DNA of 30,249 nucleotides from Gammaproteobacteria bacterium (GCA_017577365.1 PKRJ01000046.1:1-30249), one strand, 5' to 3'. Numbered from the stretch's first letter, positions 7,870 through 17,300 are shown. Notes: generated from the letters alone by a model not told the origin. Program-made: numbers and translations.

Positions 7870-8208
7870 TCACCAGTTCGAGTACGCGCTCCCTTGCATC
7901 GAGCGCACGATGGCCTGAGCTCGCTCCATCTCCATCTTCTCGTAACGCTCCCACGCGTCGAGCGACATGCAGCGCGTGACGATGACGTTCGAGCCGAAAT
8001 ACAGCATCTCGCGGCACTTGACGCGGCTGCCGGGACGGTTGTCTTCCGCATTCATGACGAGCGCCGGCTCGACGGCCTCGTTCGTCACGGACGGCTCGGG
8101 ATCGGGAGCTTCGGCCCCTTTCGCCGACGAATCGCCGCCGGGCACGGCGGCGCATCCCGCGACGAGACATGCGACGGCGACCCCGCAGAACAGAATCGAC
8201 CGACACAT
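7870..8208 (-). CDS. Small predicted lipoprotein with a paired-cysteine C-terminal motif
   Basis: The encoded protein has 112 residues. It starts with a lipoprotein signal: hydrophobic segment, lipobox LVAGC with acylated Cys19. A Pro/Ala/Glu-rich linker follows, then a small conserved-looking domain with KCREM...VIVTRCMSLDAWERYE. A cysteine pair about 15 residues apart followed by a Trp-containing helix is seen in a loosely defined group of small uncharacterised proteobacterial proteins; that recall is from memory. The start at 8206-8208 is supported by a strong GAGGAGA ribosome site 6-8 bases upstream, and it places the signal peptide at the N-terminus. The +2 residue after the lipobox Cys is Ala, which would favour outer-membrane sorting. 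Function is unknown. It converges on ettA. Confidence 0.8.
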   Translation of the reverse strand: MCRSILFCGVAVACLVAGCAAVPGGDSSAKGAEAPDPEPSVTNEAVEPALVMNAEDNRPGSRVKCREMLYFGSNVIVTRCMSLDAWERYEKMEMERAQAIVRSMQGSAYSNW

Positions 8209-8348
8209 CGAAGTTCTCCTCGAGAACAGAACCATCTCGACAATAGCGCCGAGTCGAATGGCCGTCCATGGGCCGTGCGCCCCCGGGTAGCGGCCGCACA
8301 GGTTCCGCTTCTCGAGCATTCGGAGTAGACTCCGAGCGGAGGTGTGCC

Positions 8349-9041
8349 TTGGCCAATTATGTTAATAAAGACAATAACTTCGAGCTGGCGGAACCGACCT
8401 CCCGAACCTGTCCTCACTGCGGCGTAGACGCCCGGCTGCTGCCGGTCGCGACGCCATCGTTCGAGGAGCTCGCGCGCGCGAGACCGTCGCGCACCGGAGT
8501 CGTGTTCCGCTGCGCGGCGTGCAACGAGCCGCGTTTCGTTCGCGTTTCGGTCAGGAACGTCACCGACGAGCGGATCGAGCTGTCGTCGACGCTCGTCGAG
8601 GTCGAGCGGGCACGCATTCGTTTCCCGCTTCGCCACCTGCCGGCGCCGATCGCCCGGATCTTTCGCGAGACGCTCGATTGCTACTCGGCCGACTGCTATA
8701 ACGCATTCGCCGCGATGTGCCGCGCGACGCTGAAAGCGATAGCGCGTGAACGCGGCCGCAACGGCAAACTTTTCTGCCACGAGCTGTTTCAGGGCGCGGT
8801 CACGGTCGCCGAGCTCGACGCGGGCACGACGCGCCGCATCGAGACGATCCTGTTCGGCGCCGAGGACGGAGCCGCGGAGATCAGCGCCGACGAGGCCGCG
8901 GTCCTCGTCGAGATCATCAAGGACATGCTCTACGAGGGCTACGTCCGCGCCGCGAAGCTCAAAGCGGCGCTCAAGATGAGACGGTTCTTCGCGGAAGAGG
9001 CGGCGCCGACGAACGTCACGCCGTTCTTGCGGCGCGCGTGA
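8349..9041 (+). CDS. Zinc-ribbon protein with a DUF4145-like C-terminal domain
   Basis: The 230-residue protein begins with a putative zinc ribbon, CPHC at 21-24 and CAAC at 55-58. A helical domain follows, containing FRETLDCYSADCYNAFAAMCRATLKAI, which resembles the DUF4145 core (a Tyr/Ala-rich helix and an RxxLE-like helix). The usual GN-AH motif of DUF4145 is not intact; the corresponding place reads LFGAEDGAAEIS. No membrane segment is visible. The start is a TTG at 8349-8351, with a near-perfect GGAGG 6 bases upstream (8338-8342); in-frame starts further upstream lack such support. The first ten codons are strikingly AT-rich for this genome. DUF4145 domains are often attached to nucleases and restriction proteins, but here the domain stands alone. 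The function is not known. Confidence 0.75.
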   Translation: MANYVNKDNNFELAEPTSRTCPHCGVDARLLPVATPSFEELARARPSRTGVVFRCAACNEPRFVRVSVRNVTDERIELSSTLVEVERARIRFPLRHLPAPIARIFRETLDCYSADCYNAFAAMCRATLKAIARERGRNGKLFCHELFQGAVTVAELDAGTTRRIETILFGAEDGAAEISADEAAVLVEIIKDMLYEGYVRAAKLKAALKMRRFFAEEAAPTNVTPFLRRA

Positions 9042-9056
9042 CGCGAACGTCGCGTC
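9040..9056. terminator. Hairpin between convergent genes
   Basis: GACGCGA and TCGCGTC form 7-base arms around a 3-base loop. The hairpin begins inside the stop codon of the DUF4145-like gene and occupies almost the whole 19-base gap before the end of apbE. Its position suggests a shared terminator, but there is no T tract on either side. Confidence 0.4.
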
Positions 9057-9060
9057 CCGT

Positions 9061-10125
9061 TCACTCTCCGGACGGCGGCGCGAGACCGCTCGAGTACGAG
9101 AGCTTCCCGTCGGCCGTGACGATGACCGCCTCGTAGCCCGGCAGGCGCTCGATCAGCTCGAGGCCTTCTTCGACGCCGAGCACGAACAGCGTCGTCGACA
9201 GCCCGTCCGTCATCGTCGCGTCCGGCCCGATGACCGTGACGCTCAGCACGCCTTCGGTCGGCCGCCCGGTGGCCGGGTTCAGGATGTGGTGGTAACGGCG
9301 GCCGTCCTCCTCGAAATAGCGCTCGTAATCCCCGGACGTCGATACCGCCTCGTCGACGAGCGGCAAGCGCGTGACGATCTCGTCGTCGAGCCGTGGATGA
9401 CGAATGCCGACGATCCACGGCTGCCCGCGCCGGTCGCCGACGACTCGCGTGTCGCCGCCGGCGTTCAGCACCGCGTGCCGAACGCCGTGCTCGCGCAGGA
9501 TCGCCGCGCCCCGCTCGACGGCATAGCCCTTCGCGATGCCGCCGAGATTGATCCGCACGCCGGGCTGCGAGAAGCGGATCGTGGACGCGTCGCGATCGAG
9601 GACCACGTGCCGCCAGTCGATGGCCGAAAGCCGCGAGCCGATCTCCTCGTCGCTCGGACGGCGCCGCGCCCTGAAGTCGTAGAGGAAGCCGACGCTATCG
9701 TAGGTGATATCGAATGCCCCGCCGCTCAGGTCCGAGAGCTCGAGCGCGCGGCCGACCAGATCGAGCAGCTCCCGCGAGACCGGAACCGGCTGCGACGCCG
9801 CCTCGGCATTGACTCGCGATATCGGGCTCTCCGGCTTGTACGTGCTCATCTCGCGGTCGATGCGCCGATACTCGTCGAGCACGGCCTCGACGAGCGCGCG
9901 CCCCGCGGCCGCATCGTCGTGCCAAAGCTCGACCGAGACCCGCGTGCCCATCAGGTCGATCGCCTCGCCGACCCATTCGGCCCGCGCGACCGCCGGCATC
10001 GCGAAGACGAGTGCCGCGAGGAACGCGCCGAGCCGCGTCGCGAGCGAGCGTGATTCCGGTCGTTGTGACGGACGGCGGAAGTTGCGTATGCTCGAGCACG
10101 TCGCGCGCTCGGGGAGGACGCTCAT
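9061..10125 (-). CDS. apbE: FAD:protein FMN transferase ApbE, exported
   Basis: ApbE attaches FMN from FAD to threonine residues of target proteins, such as RnfG/NqrC-type subunits, outside the inner membrane. The conserved family blocks are present: MGTRVSVEL, GGAFDITYDSVG, RINLGGIAKGYAVERG, NAGGDTRVVG, STSGDYERYF, HHILNPATGRP and the metal-binding TMTDGLSTTLFVLG. A Sec signal (LGAFLAALVFAMPAVARA) precedes the mature part, without a lipobox. The ATG at 10123-10125 gives 354 residues with a long basic head before the hydrophobic core. It is the nearest canonical start upstream of the signal, and it overlaps the lemA start codon on the other strand by 2 bases. The true start remains uncertain. 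No FMN acceptor protein is encoded nearby. Confidence 0.9.
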   Translation of the reverse strand: MSVLPERATCSSIRNFRRPSQRPESRSLATRLGAFLAALVFAMPAVARAEWVGEAIDLMGTRVSVELWHDDAAAGRALVEAVLDEYRRIDREMSTYKPESPISRVNAEAASQPVPVSRELLDLVGRALELSDLSGGAFDITYDSVGFLYDFRARRRPSDEEIGSRLSAIDWRHVVLDRDASTIRFSQPGVRINLGGIAKGYAVERGAAILREHGVRHAVLNAGGDTRVVGDRRGQPWIVGIRHPRLDDEIVTRLPLVDEAVSTSGDYERYFEEDGRRYHHILNPATGRPTEGVLSVTVIGPDATMTDGLSTTLFVLGVEEGLELIERLPGYEAVIVTADGKLSYSSGLAPPSGE

Positions 10126-10711
10126 GGAGCTATTGATTCTGCTGGCCATCGCGGCGGCTCTCGTCGTGTGGGGCATTGCGATTTACAACAGGCTCGTCGG
10201 GCTGCGCAACCGAGTTCGGAATGCGTTCTCGCAAATCGACGTGCAGCTCACGCGCCGCTATGACCTCATTCCGAACCTCGTCGAAGCGGTGAAAGGGTAC
10301 ATGAGCCACGAGCGGAATACGCTCGAGGCCGTCGTCGCGGCGCGCAACGCCGCCGCGTCCAAGCTCCAAGAAGCCGCTCGGGATCCGTCGGACCCGAACG
10401 CGATCCGCGCCCTCGGCGAGGCCGAAAGCACCGTCGTCGGCGCGCTCGGCCGCCTGTTCGCGCTCGTCGAGAACTATCCGGATCTCAAGGCGAACCAGAA
10501 CATGCTGCACCTTCAGGAAGAGCTCATCGCGACGGAGAACCGCGTCGCGTTCGCACGCCAATCGTTCAACGACGCCGTCATGGCGTACAACACCGCGTGC
10601 GAGAGCTTCCCCGCGAACCTCATCGCTCGGCGATTCCGTTTCGAGACCGCGGAGTTCCTCGAGATCGAGACCGCCGAGAAACGCACCGTCCCGGCGGTCT
10701 CGTTCGGCTGA
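10124..10711 (+). CDS. lemA: LemA family membrane protein
   Basis: LemA proteins are single-pass membrane proteins with a helical bundle domain of uncertain function, often encoded beside HtpX-like proteases. The 195-residue protein has one N-terminal membrane segment (about 2-20). This is followed by the diagnostic block LRNRVRNAFSQIDVQLTRRYDLIPNLVEAVKGY, and later by ENYPDLKANQNMLHLQEEL and ENRVAFARQSFNDAVMAYN. The ATG at 10124 has a GGGGAGG ribosome site 7-8 bases upstream. The protease gene starts just after the lemA stop, so the two are surely cotranscribed. The start codon overlaps that proposed for divergent apbE. Confidence 0.95.
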   Translation: MELLILLAIAAALVVWGIAIYNRLVGLRNRVRNAFSQIDVQLTRRYDLIPNLVEAVKGYMSHERNTLEAVVAARNAAASKLQEAARDPSDPNAIRALGEAESTVVGALGRLFALVENYPDLKANQNMLHLQEELIATENRVAFARQSFNDAVMAYNTACESFPANLIARRFRFETAEFLEIETAEKRTVPAVSFG

Positions 10712-10712
10712 G

Positions 10713-12713
10713 TTGGATTTCTTCGAACGCCAAGAGCGCGCGCGCCGCACGACTCGGTTTCTCGTCGTCGCATTCGCGCTGTCGTTCGCGGCCGTCGCCC
10801 TCGCGACGACCGCGCTCGTCGCGTTCGTCGTCCGGTTCTACATGGCGGACCAATCGTCGTTCGAGCAGAGCTTCGGCGAATGGGCCGCCGCTCACGCGGG
10901 CCTGCTCTCCGCGGTCGCGCTCGCCACGCTCGCCGTGATGACGCTCGCGAGCGTGTACCGCGCCGTGACGCTCTCCGACGGCGGGGCGGAAGTCGCGCGC
11001 ATGCTCGGCGGCAGCGAGGTGTCGTCCGACACCACCGACTTCGCGCGCAAGCGCTTGCTCAATATCGTCGAGGAAATGGCGATCGCGTCCGGCTTACCGA
11101 TGCCGGACGTCTTCGTGCTCGAGCGCGAGCACGGCATCAACGCCTTCGCCGCCGGCCTCTCTCCCAGCGATGCCGCGATCGCCGTGACGCGCGGCGCGCT
11201 CGAGCAGCTCGACCGCGCCGAGCTGCAAGGCGTGATCGCGCACGAGGTGGGCCACATCTTGAACGGCGATATGCGCCTCAATCACCGGCTGATCGGCTTC
11301 TCGTTCGGCATCCTCGTGCTGTCGCTGCTCGGCCGCGCGCTGATGCGCCCGTCGCCCGGCCGCCGGAGCCGGGGCCGCTCGGGCGACCTGCCCGTGATGC
11401 TGTTCGGTCTCGCGCTCTACCTGATCGGCTCGATCGGGCTCCTCGCGAGCCGGCTCATCAAGGCGGCCGTGTCGCGGGAACGCGAGCGGCTCGCCGACGC
11501 GTCCGCGGTGCAGTTCACCCGCGATCCGTCGAGCCTCGCCGCCGCGCTGAAGAAGATCGCCGCGATAGGCTCCCGCCTCACTTGGGCCGACAGCGAAGAA
11601 ATCGCGCACATGCTCTTCGAGCACCGCCGACGCGGTCTCGGCGGATTGTTCGCGACGCATCCGCCGCTCGTCGAGCGCATCCGCGCGCTCGAGCCCCATT
11701 TCGATCCGAAGGAGCTCGTCCGCCTCAGGGTCGCGCTCGACGCCGCGCACGCGCCGCGAACGACGCCCGCCGGAACGTCCGCGTCGAGCCACGAGCAAGC
11801 GCCGACTCTCGCCCTTTCGCTGCGGCAGCTCGCCGACGACACGATGGTGGCCGACGGTTCCCCGCTCGAGCACGCGGGCGAGCTCGGCTCGCCCGAGCTC
11901 GGCGCGGCGCTCCGCGAAGATTTGCCCGCCGAGATCTACGATGCGGCGCATTCACGCGAATCGAGCCTCCTGCTCGTGCTCGCGCTGGCGCTCTCCGCGG
12001 ATCCCGTCGTGCTCGCCGCGCAGCGCGGCCTGCTCGAAGCGCAGCTCGGTGCACGCCGAGCGGCGCGCTGCGAAGCGCTCCGCGCCGAGCTCGAGCGGCT
12101 CGATCCCACGTTGCGTTTGCCGTTGCTCGAGCTCGCGCTGCCGGCGCTCAAGCAGCGGCCGCCGAGCGAGCTCGAATATCTTTTCGAGCTCGCCGGCAAG
12201 ATCGCTGCGCTGAATCCGCGGCCGCGGCTGTTCGATCATCTCCTCCTTCGCATGCTCGCCGCGCAGCTCGCGGCGTTTCCCGGCCGGCGCGCGGCTCCCA
12301 CGACGCCGAAGCTCTCGACGCAGGCCGCGTGCGCGACGCTCCTCGCCGTCGTTGCCGCGTACGGTCATGACGACGCCGACGCCGCGATGGCGGCCTATCG
12401 CGCGGGCGCCGCGCGTATCGGCAATCTGCCCATGCCCGCCGACCGCATCGAATCGCTGCGCGATGCATCGCGTCTCGACGCCCCCCTCGCGCGCCTCGCG
12501 GCGCTCGGGCCGCGCGACAAACGCAAGGTGCTCGACGCCGTGCTCGCGGCGATTCGCCACGACACGCGCATCGGGCTCGAGGAGCTCGAGCTGCTGCGCG
12601 TGATCGCGGCCGCGCTCGGCTGCCCGTTGCCTTGGGGCGCCGGGCTCGTGCGGCGGCGGTCCGGCGGCGAACGCGAAGCCGACTCGGAACGCCGAGCCGC
12701 GAACCTGAGTTAA
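10713..12713 (+). CDS. M48 family (HtpX-like) membrane zinc metalloprotease with long C-terminal extension
   Basis: The protein has 666 residues. Membrane segments are visible near 15-43, 62-83, 191-213 and 228-250. The M48 zinc site is HEVGH at 177-181, with the third ligand Glu258 in RERERLADASAV, so the active site looks intact and should face the cytoplasm as in HtpX. HtpX-type enzymes degrade damaged membrane proteins. Beyond about residue 340 (after THPPLVERIRAL) there are some 320 extra, mostly helical, Ala/Leu/Arg-rich residues without a motif I recognise. The start is a TTG one base after the lemA stop and gives the first membrane segment; the next ATG (codon 44) would lose it. The lemA/M48 pairing is a familiar operon. 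The following SYLF gene is probably in the same transcript. Confidence 0.92.
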   Translation: MDFFERQERARRTTRFLVVAFALSFAAVALATTALVAFVVRFYMADQSSFEQSFGEWAAAHAGLLSAVALATLAVMTLASVYRAVTLSDGGAEVARMLGGSEVSSDTTDFARKRLLNIVEEMAIASGLPMPDVFVLEREHGINAFAAGLSPSDAAIAVTRGALEQLDRAELQGVIAHEVGHILNGDMRLNHRLIGFSFGILVLSLLGRALMRPSPGRRSRGRSGDLPVMLFGLALYLIGSIGLLASRLIKAAVSRERERLADASAVQFTRDPSSLAAALKKIAAIGSRLTWADSEEIAHMLFEHRRRGLGGLFATHPPLVERIRALEPHFDPKELVRLRVALDAAHAPRTTPAGTSASSHEQAPTLALSLRQLADDTMVADGSPLEHAGELGSPELGAALREDLPAEIYDAAHSRESSLLLVLALALSADPVVLAAQRGLLEAQLGARRAARCEALRAELERLDPTLRLPLLELALPALKQRPPSELEYLFELAGKIAALNPRPRLFDHLLLRMLAAQLAAFPGRRAAPTTPKLSTQAACATLLAVVAAYGHDDADAAMAAYRAGAARIGNLPMPADRIESLRDASRLDAPLARLAALGPRDKRKVLDAVLAAIRHDTRIGLEELELLRVIAAALGCPLPWGAGLVRRRSGGEREADSERRAANLS

Positions 12714-12746
12714 CATCCCGGCAAATTCGATCCGGGAGCATTCCGA

Positions 12747-13580
12747 ATGCGCACGATCTTCGCGCGTCCATTCCGTTCGCCGACCGGTCCGCGCCGCGCG
12801 GCCGGTCGAACGACGAGTCCCGTCCGCTTCGCGGCCGCGCTGGTCGCGGCCGCAAGCCTCGTCGCTTCCGTACCGGCGCGCGCCGCGACCGACGACACCG
12901 AGCGGCTCGCGCGCGCGGAGACCCTCCTCGCCGAGCTCGCGGCCGACGAGGTCGGCGGCATTCCGATCGACCTGCTGCGCCGCGCGCACGGCATCGCCGT
13001 GATCCCGAACGTGCTCCGCGGCGGCCTGCTGCTCGGCGCGCGCCGCGGCCGAGGCGTGCTCACCGTGCGCACGGCCGACGGCCGCTTCGCGAATCCCGCG
13101 TTCATCACGCTGACCGGCGGCAGCATCGGCGGGCAGATCGGCTTCGAATCCGCCGACGTCGTGCTCGTCTTCGCGAACGAGCGCTCCGTGCGCAACATCG
13201 AGGACGGCAAGTTCACGCTCGGCAGCGATGTCGCGACGGTCTCGGGTCCCGTCGGGCGGCACACGACGACGGCGTTGACCGGGCGCGCCGAGGTGTACGC
13301 GTATATCAGGAGCCGCGGGCTGTTCGCGGGCGCGGTTTTCGAAGGCGCCAGACTCGACGTCGACGAGCAGGGCACGGCGCGCTTCTACGCCGCGAGCGGC
13401 GCGAATGCGTTCGAAGCCCCGACGAACGCGACGCCGCAGGCCGCGCGGCGTTTTCTCGCGGCGCTCGAGCGCGCGGCGACACCGCCGCGACCGCCGGGCG
13501 CGCCGGCGCGCGACCCGAGCTCCGCGCCGATGGAATCGACGGAAGAAGCCCGAACGTTTCCGCTCGAAGGCGCTCCTTGA
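12747..13580 (+). CDS. Exported SYLF (Ysc84-type) domain protein
   Basis: The protein has 277 residues. A long N-terminal signal with a basic head ends near ARA at 44-46, so it should be exported to the periplasm. The SYLF domain, a lipid-binding fold also called DUF500 or Ysc84, follows. It is visible in GIAVIPNVLRGGLLLGARRGRGVLTVR, the glycine-rich TLTGGSIGGQIGFESADVVLVF, and the C-terminal AEVYAYIRSRGLFAGAVFEGARLDVD with a typical YG-like turn. The tail (about 235-277) is Pro/Ala-rich and probably disordered. A GGGAG ribosome site lies 8-10 bases before the ATG. It follows the M48 protease gene by 33 bases on the same strand, so a joint role in envelope maintenance is plausible but not shown. 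Confidence 0.9.
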   Translation: MRTIFARPFRSPTGPRRAAGRTTSPVRFAAALVAAASLVASVPARAATDDTERLARAETLLAELAADEVGGIPIDLLRRAHGIAVIPNVLRGGLLLGARRGRGVLTVRTADGRFANPAFITLTGGSIGGQIGFESADVVLVFANERSVRNIEDGKFTLGSDVATVSGPVGRHTTTALTGRAEVYAYIRSRGLFAGAVFEGARLDVDEQGTARFYAASGANAFEAPTNATPQAARRFLAALERAATPPRPPGAPARDPSSAPMESTEEARTFPLEGAP

Positions 13581-13588
13581 CGGAGCGA

Positions 13589-13609
13589 GCGGCGCGATCG
13601 ACGCGCCGC
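13589..13609. terminator. Hairpin between SYLF gene and EexN-like gene
   Basis: GCGGCGCG and CGCGCCGC pair around the 5-base loop ATCGA. The hairpin starts 9 bases after the SYLF stop, in the 60-base gap between two convergent genes. It is a plausible bidirectional terminator stem without a T tract. Confidence 0.45.
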
Positions 13610-13640
13610 CTCGTCCACGCGTCGCGGCAGACGACGAGCC

Positions 13641-14183
13641 TCAGAAAGGGCTCGCGCGTTCCGTGTCGCTCGCGTCGACGGCCCGCTCGACGAGATGCCC
13701 GTCGTCGGTGAGGTCCCCGTCGGCTCCGACGGGCTGCCCGTCATCGCTCGGCTCGGCGTCGCCGACGTTCTCTCCGTCGAGCGGTACGGTCTCGAAGAAT
13801 TCCTCCGGATAGAGCGCCCGCTCCGCGGCTTGGGCCGCCGCGGCCGCGGCCGCTTCCCGCGCCTGCCGCTCGGCTTCGTACTGGCGTCTCAGCGCCTCGA
13901 TCCGCTCTGCGGACTCGCGCTCGAGCGCCTCGCGGCGCGCGCGTTCCTCCTGGAGCTGGATCGTCAACGCGGCACGCAACGCGTTCGCGCATTCGATATC
14001 GGTGCGCGCGGCGGCGGGATCGGCGTCGCAGCGCGCCAGCACGCCATCGCGTGCGATCTTGTCCTCGAGGAAATACTCGTAGCTACGAGGCTCGGGCCCC
14101 TTGCATCCCGCAACGCACGCGGCGGCGAGCGCGGCAAGCATCGAGGCGCGGAACGAAGCTCTTGTCGGTGATCCTGAGCGCAT
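13641..14183 (-). CDS. EexN-like lipoprotein with alanine-rich coiled coil
   Basis: The protein has 180 residues. It has a lipoprotein signal with lipobox VAGC (Cys27). Immediately after it comes EYFLEDKIARDGVLARC...ECANALRAA, which resembles the EexN/TrbK-like entry-exclusion lipoprotein motif (aromatic-Leu-Glu, CxxxP and CxNA, with cysteines at 52 and 65). A long charged coiled coil follows (about 74-125, QEERARREALERESAERIEA and an alanine run), ending in an acidic, disordered tail. EexN proteins are normally about 80-100 residues and plasmid-borne, so the coiled coil and tail are unusual. No conjugation gene is present. The ATG at 14181-14183 gives a normal signal peptide; the ATG 14 codons later is an alternative. 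Function here is unknown. Confidence 0.7.
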   Translation of the reverse strand: MRSGSPTRASFRASMLAALAAACVAGCKGPEPRSYEYFLEDKIARDGVLARCDADPAAARTDIECANALRAALTIQLQEERARREALERESAERIEALRRQYEAERQAREAAAAAAAQAAERALYPEEFFETVPLDGENVGDAEPSDDGQPVGADGDLTDDGHLVERAVDASDTERASPF

Positions 14184-14311
14184 GGCAGCGCGGCGATGAT
14201 CGATGCTCACGACACCGCGCGAGCATAGCGGTTTGCACGCGGCGAGCACTCGTTAGTCGTTCACAGTTTTCGGTTATGGAGCCGCGCGATGCTCGCCGTC
14301 GGCGCGCTGCT

Positions 14312-17300
14312 TCAGCGCAGGACCTCGGCGAGCTCTCCGTCCGCGCCGATCACGAGCCCGAGCGCGGCGGACCAGTCGCGCGTCAATAGCGGTGAAACGT
14401 CGGGCAACGGCGGTACGGCCGGCGCGTCGAGCGGGACGTCGTGCAATGCAAGCGACCCGCCCGCGAGGCCTTCGACGAGCCGCACGCGCAAGCCTTGGTC
14501 GTCGAAGATCGCGCCGCCCGCCGCGATGCCGGCCGGCAGCAATCGGCTCGCGACGACGCGCGTGCGACCGCGGTCGACGACCGCGCGATGCAGCCAAGCA
14601 TCGGTCTGGATCAAGAGCTCGGACGCCGAGCCGACGAAGGCGATCCAGCGCACCGCGTGCGGAAGCGCGTGACGCGGGCCGATCGGCGAGAACGTCGAGG
14701 CATCCCACAGCTCGACGTGGCCTCTCTCGTCCCCGCTCGCGAAAACCGCGCCGTCCGGCGAGAAAGCGACGGCCGTCACCGGACCTTGCGCGCGCACCGA
14801 GCCGAGCGGCGCCGCGTCGCCGACGATCGTCACGAACACGTTGCCGGCGCTGTCGCCGACCGCCCAGCGAGACGAGTCGTGCGAGAACGCGACGCTCTGC
14901 GCCGTGCCGTTGACCGTGAGCTCGCCCGCCAGCTCGCCATCGCTCGTGCGGAAAACCCGCGCGAAATACTCCGCGGCGCTCGCGACCCAGCGGCCGTTCG
15001 GGCTGATCGCGATCGCTCGCACGGGCCCTGCCGGATGGCGCATGAAATGCTCCGACGGCGACACGGTCGCGAGATCCCAGAGCCGCACGACGCCGTTCGA
15101 GCCGCCGCTCGCGATCAGCCCGCGCGCCGCGTGAATCGCGAGCGCGCTGACGCGTCCGCGATGGCCGATGTAGTCGATCGCGTCGCGCCGCGGCTCGGGC
15201 CGCCCGACCTCGCTCGCGCTGCGCACGCGCACGTGCCCCTCTCGATAGCCGAGCGCGACGATGCCGCCGCTCGTATCGAGCGCGAGCGCCGAGAGATTCG
15301 CATCCGGAGGGGCGGCGGAAGGCTCGAGGTCGACGCGCCACAAGCGAAAACGGCCGTCGGCCGCGGTCACGAGCGCGCTGCCGTCCGGCGCGAGCGCGGT
15401 TGCGGCCGGCGTCGCGGTCGGTCCGGGGCGCAGCACGATCGGCTCGGCGTCGCCGGCGATCGCGCGCACGATCACCTCGCCCCGCCGCGCGGCGAACGCG
15501 ACGAGCGCGCCATCGGCCGAGACACTCACGCTTTCGGCGTCGACCGTCGTGCCGATCCGGAAGCTTTCGTCGCCTCGCGAAGCGGCGCCCCGCACGCGCC
15601 ACGCGCGCACGTCGCCGAGATCGTCGACGCTCAGCAACAGATCGCCGGCCGGCGCCGCGATCAAACGCCGCACGTCGCGCTCGTGCTTCAGCTCGCGAAT
15701 CGTCTTGCCGAGGCGCGGATCCTGCACAGTGACGACGCGCGGCTCCGGGCCGATCGTCGCCGCATATCTCGCATCGGGGCCGACCACCCAATCCGTGACG
15801 CTACGCGCCGCGTCGGCTTGCGCGATCACGGCGCCGTCGTGCGTGCGCACGAGACGAAGCCGCGGAGGGTCGTTCGCTCGCTCGTCGACCACCGCGAGGA
15901 AACGCCCGTCGACGCTCAGGGCCGGACGCAGCAGGAGCGCCGTCTCGGCCTCGATCTCGCCGATCCGCTCCCCGCTCTCGACATTCCACAACGAAACGAC
16001 ATCGCCGACCTGGACGATCAGCCGCGAGCCGTCGGCATCGAACGCGACGAGATCGGGCCGGCCGTCGAGATCGAGGCGATGGAGCAGACGCCCGTCGGCG
16101 AGGTCCCAGATCGACAGCGCGCCGACGACGCCCACCCGCGACGGGAAGACCGCAGCGATTCGCCCGTTGCCGCCGAGCACGACGTCGACCTGGCCGGTCG
16201 AGACCGGATCCGGAATCGCGAGCCCGCGCTCCGGGGCATCGCGCCAAGCGCGCTCGGAGCCCGCGAACGACAGGCTCCAGTCGATCAGCGTGCCCGCCGC
16301 ACCCGAACGGCGGTCGACGACCGCGAGCCGCCACGCGCCTGCGCGGCGTTCGCCGGCGAGCGCGGCCAGCGGACCTTCGTCGGCCGCGAGCTCGTACCTG
16401 CCGTCCGGCGCGATCGGCCCGTCCAGCCCGAAACGCGCTTCGCTACCGCTCGGCGCGATCAACGAGAAGAGGAGGTCGTCCGGCCGATCGTGGCGCACGT
16501 TCACGCGGAGACGGAGCCCCTCGGCGTCGCCGCCTTCGGCGACGCCGATCTCGCGCTGCACGGGCACGTGTTGCATCGACGTGAGCCGAACGGAGGGCGC
16601 GGCCAGTGGCCCATGCCCGCGCGTCGGCACGCGCTGCGCGCGGTTCGCCTTGTCGACGACGGCGAGCTCGCCGGCGTCGAAGTCGACGGCCCAGGCCGCC
16701 GGCGCTTCGGCGAACCTGTACGTGCCGACGAGCCGGGGATAGTCGTCGCCGACGAGCTCCGCGGCGAGACGCTTGGCTTCGCCGTCGCCGGCGACGGCGG
16801 CACGGGTCGTCATCACGAGCGCCTCGTCGCGGCGCTCTTCGTGCATCGCCACGCTCGCTCGTCTCAGCCAGTATTCGGCCTGAAGCTCGTCGGCGAGCGG
16901 CGCTTGCTCGAGCACCTCGCGCAAGACCTGATCGGCCGCGAGCATCTCGGCGTAGCTCGAAGCCTCGCGGCTCCTCCGCGCCATCGCTTCCGCAAGGAGC
17001 CGGTCCGCCATGCCCGCGAAGCCTGGCAGTCGGCGCAGCTTCTCGTACGCGTCCTCCGCGACGGCGTAATCCTGCGTGACGACCGAAAGCGTGCGGATGT
17101 ACGGGCGCGGCAGGATCTGGCTGTACCAGAGGGGCACGGCAACGGCGAGCGCGATCAGCGCCGCGACGGCGGCCGCGCCGCGCCAATCGAACGGCCGAAC
17201 CGACGCGATCCAGCCGTCGTCGAAGACGGCTCGGAGGATGCGATTGCGGTAATGGAGCCGACCGTCGTTGCCGGTGACCGTGACGCCGGCGAGTCGAAGG

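Noticed and set aside
10126..10176. ApbE start at 10176
   Set aside because: It would lie further inside lemA and adds unconserved residues before a signal peptide that already has a long head.
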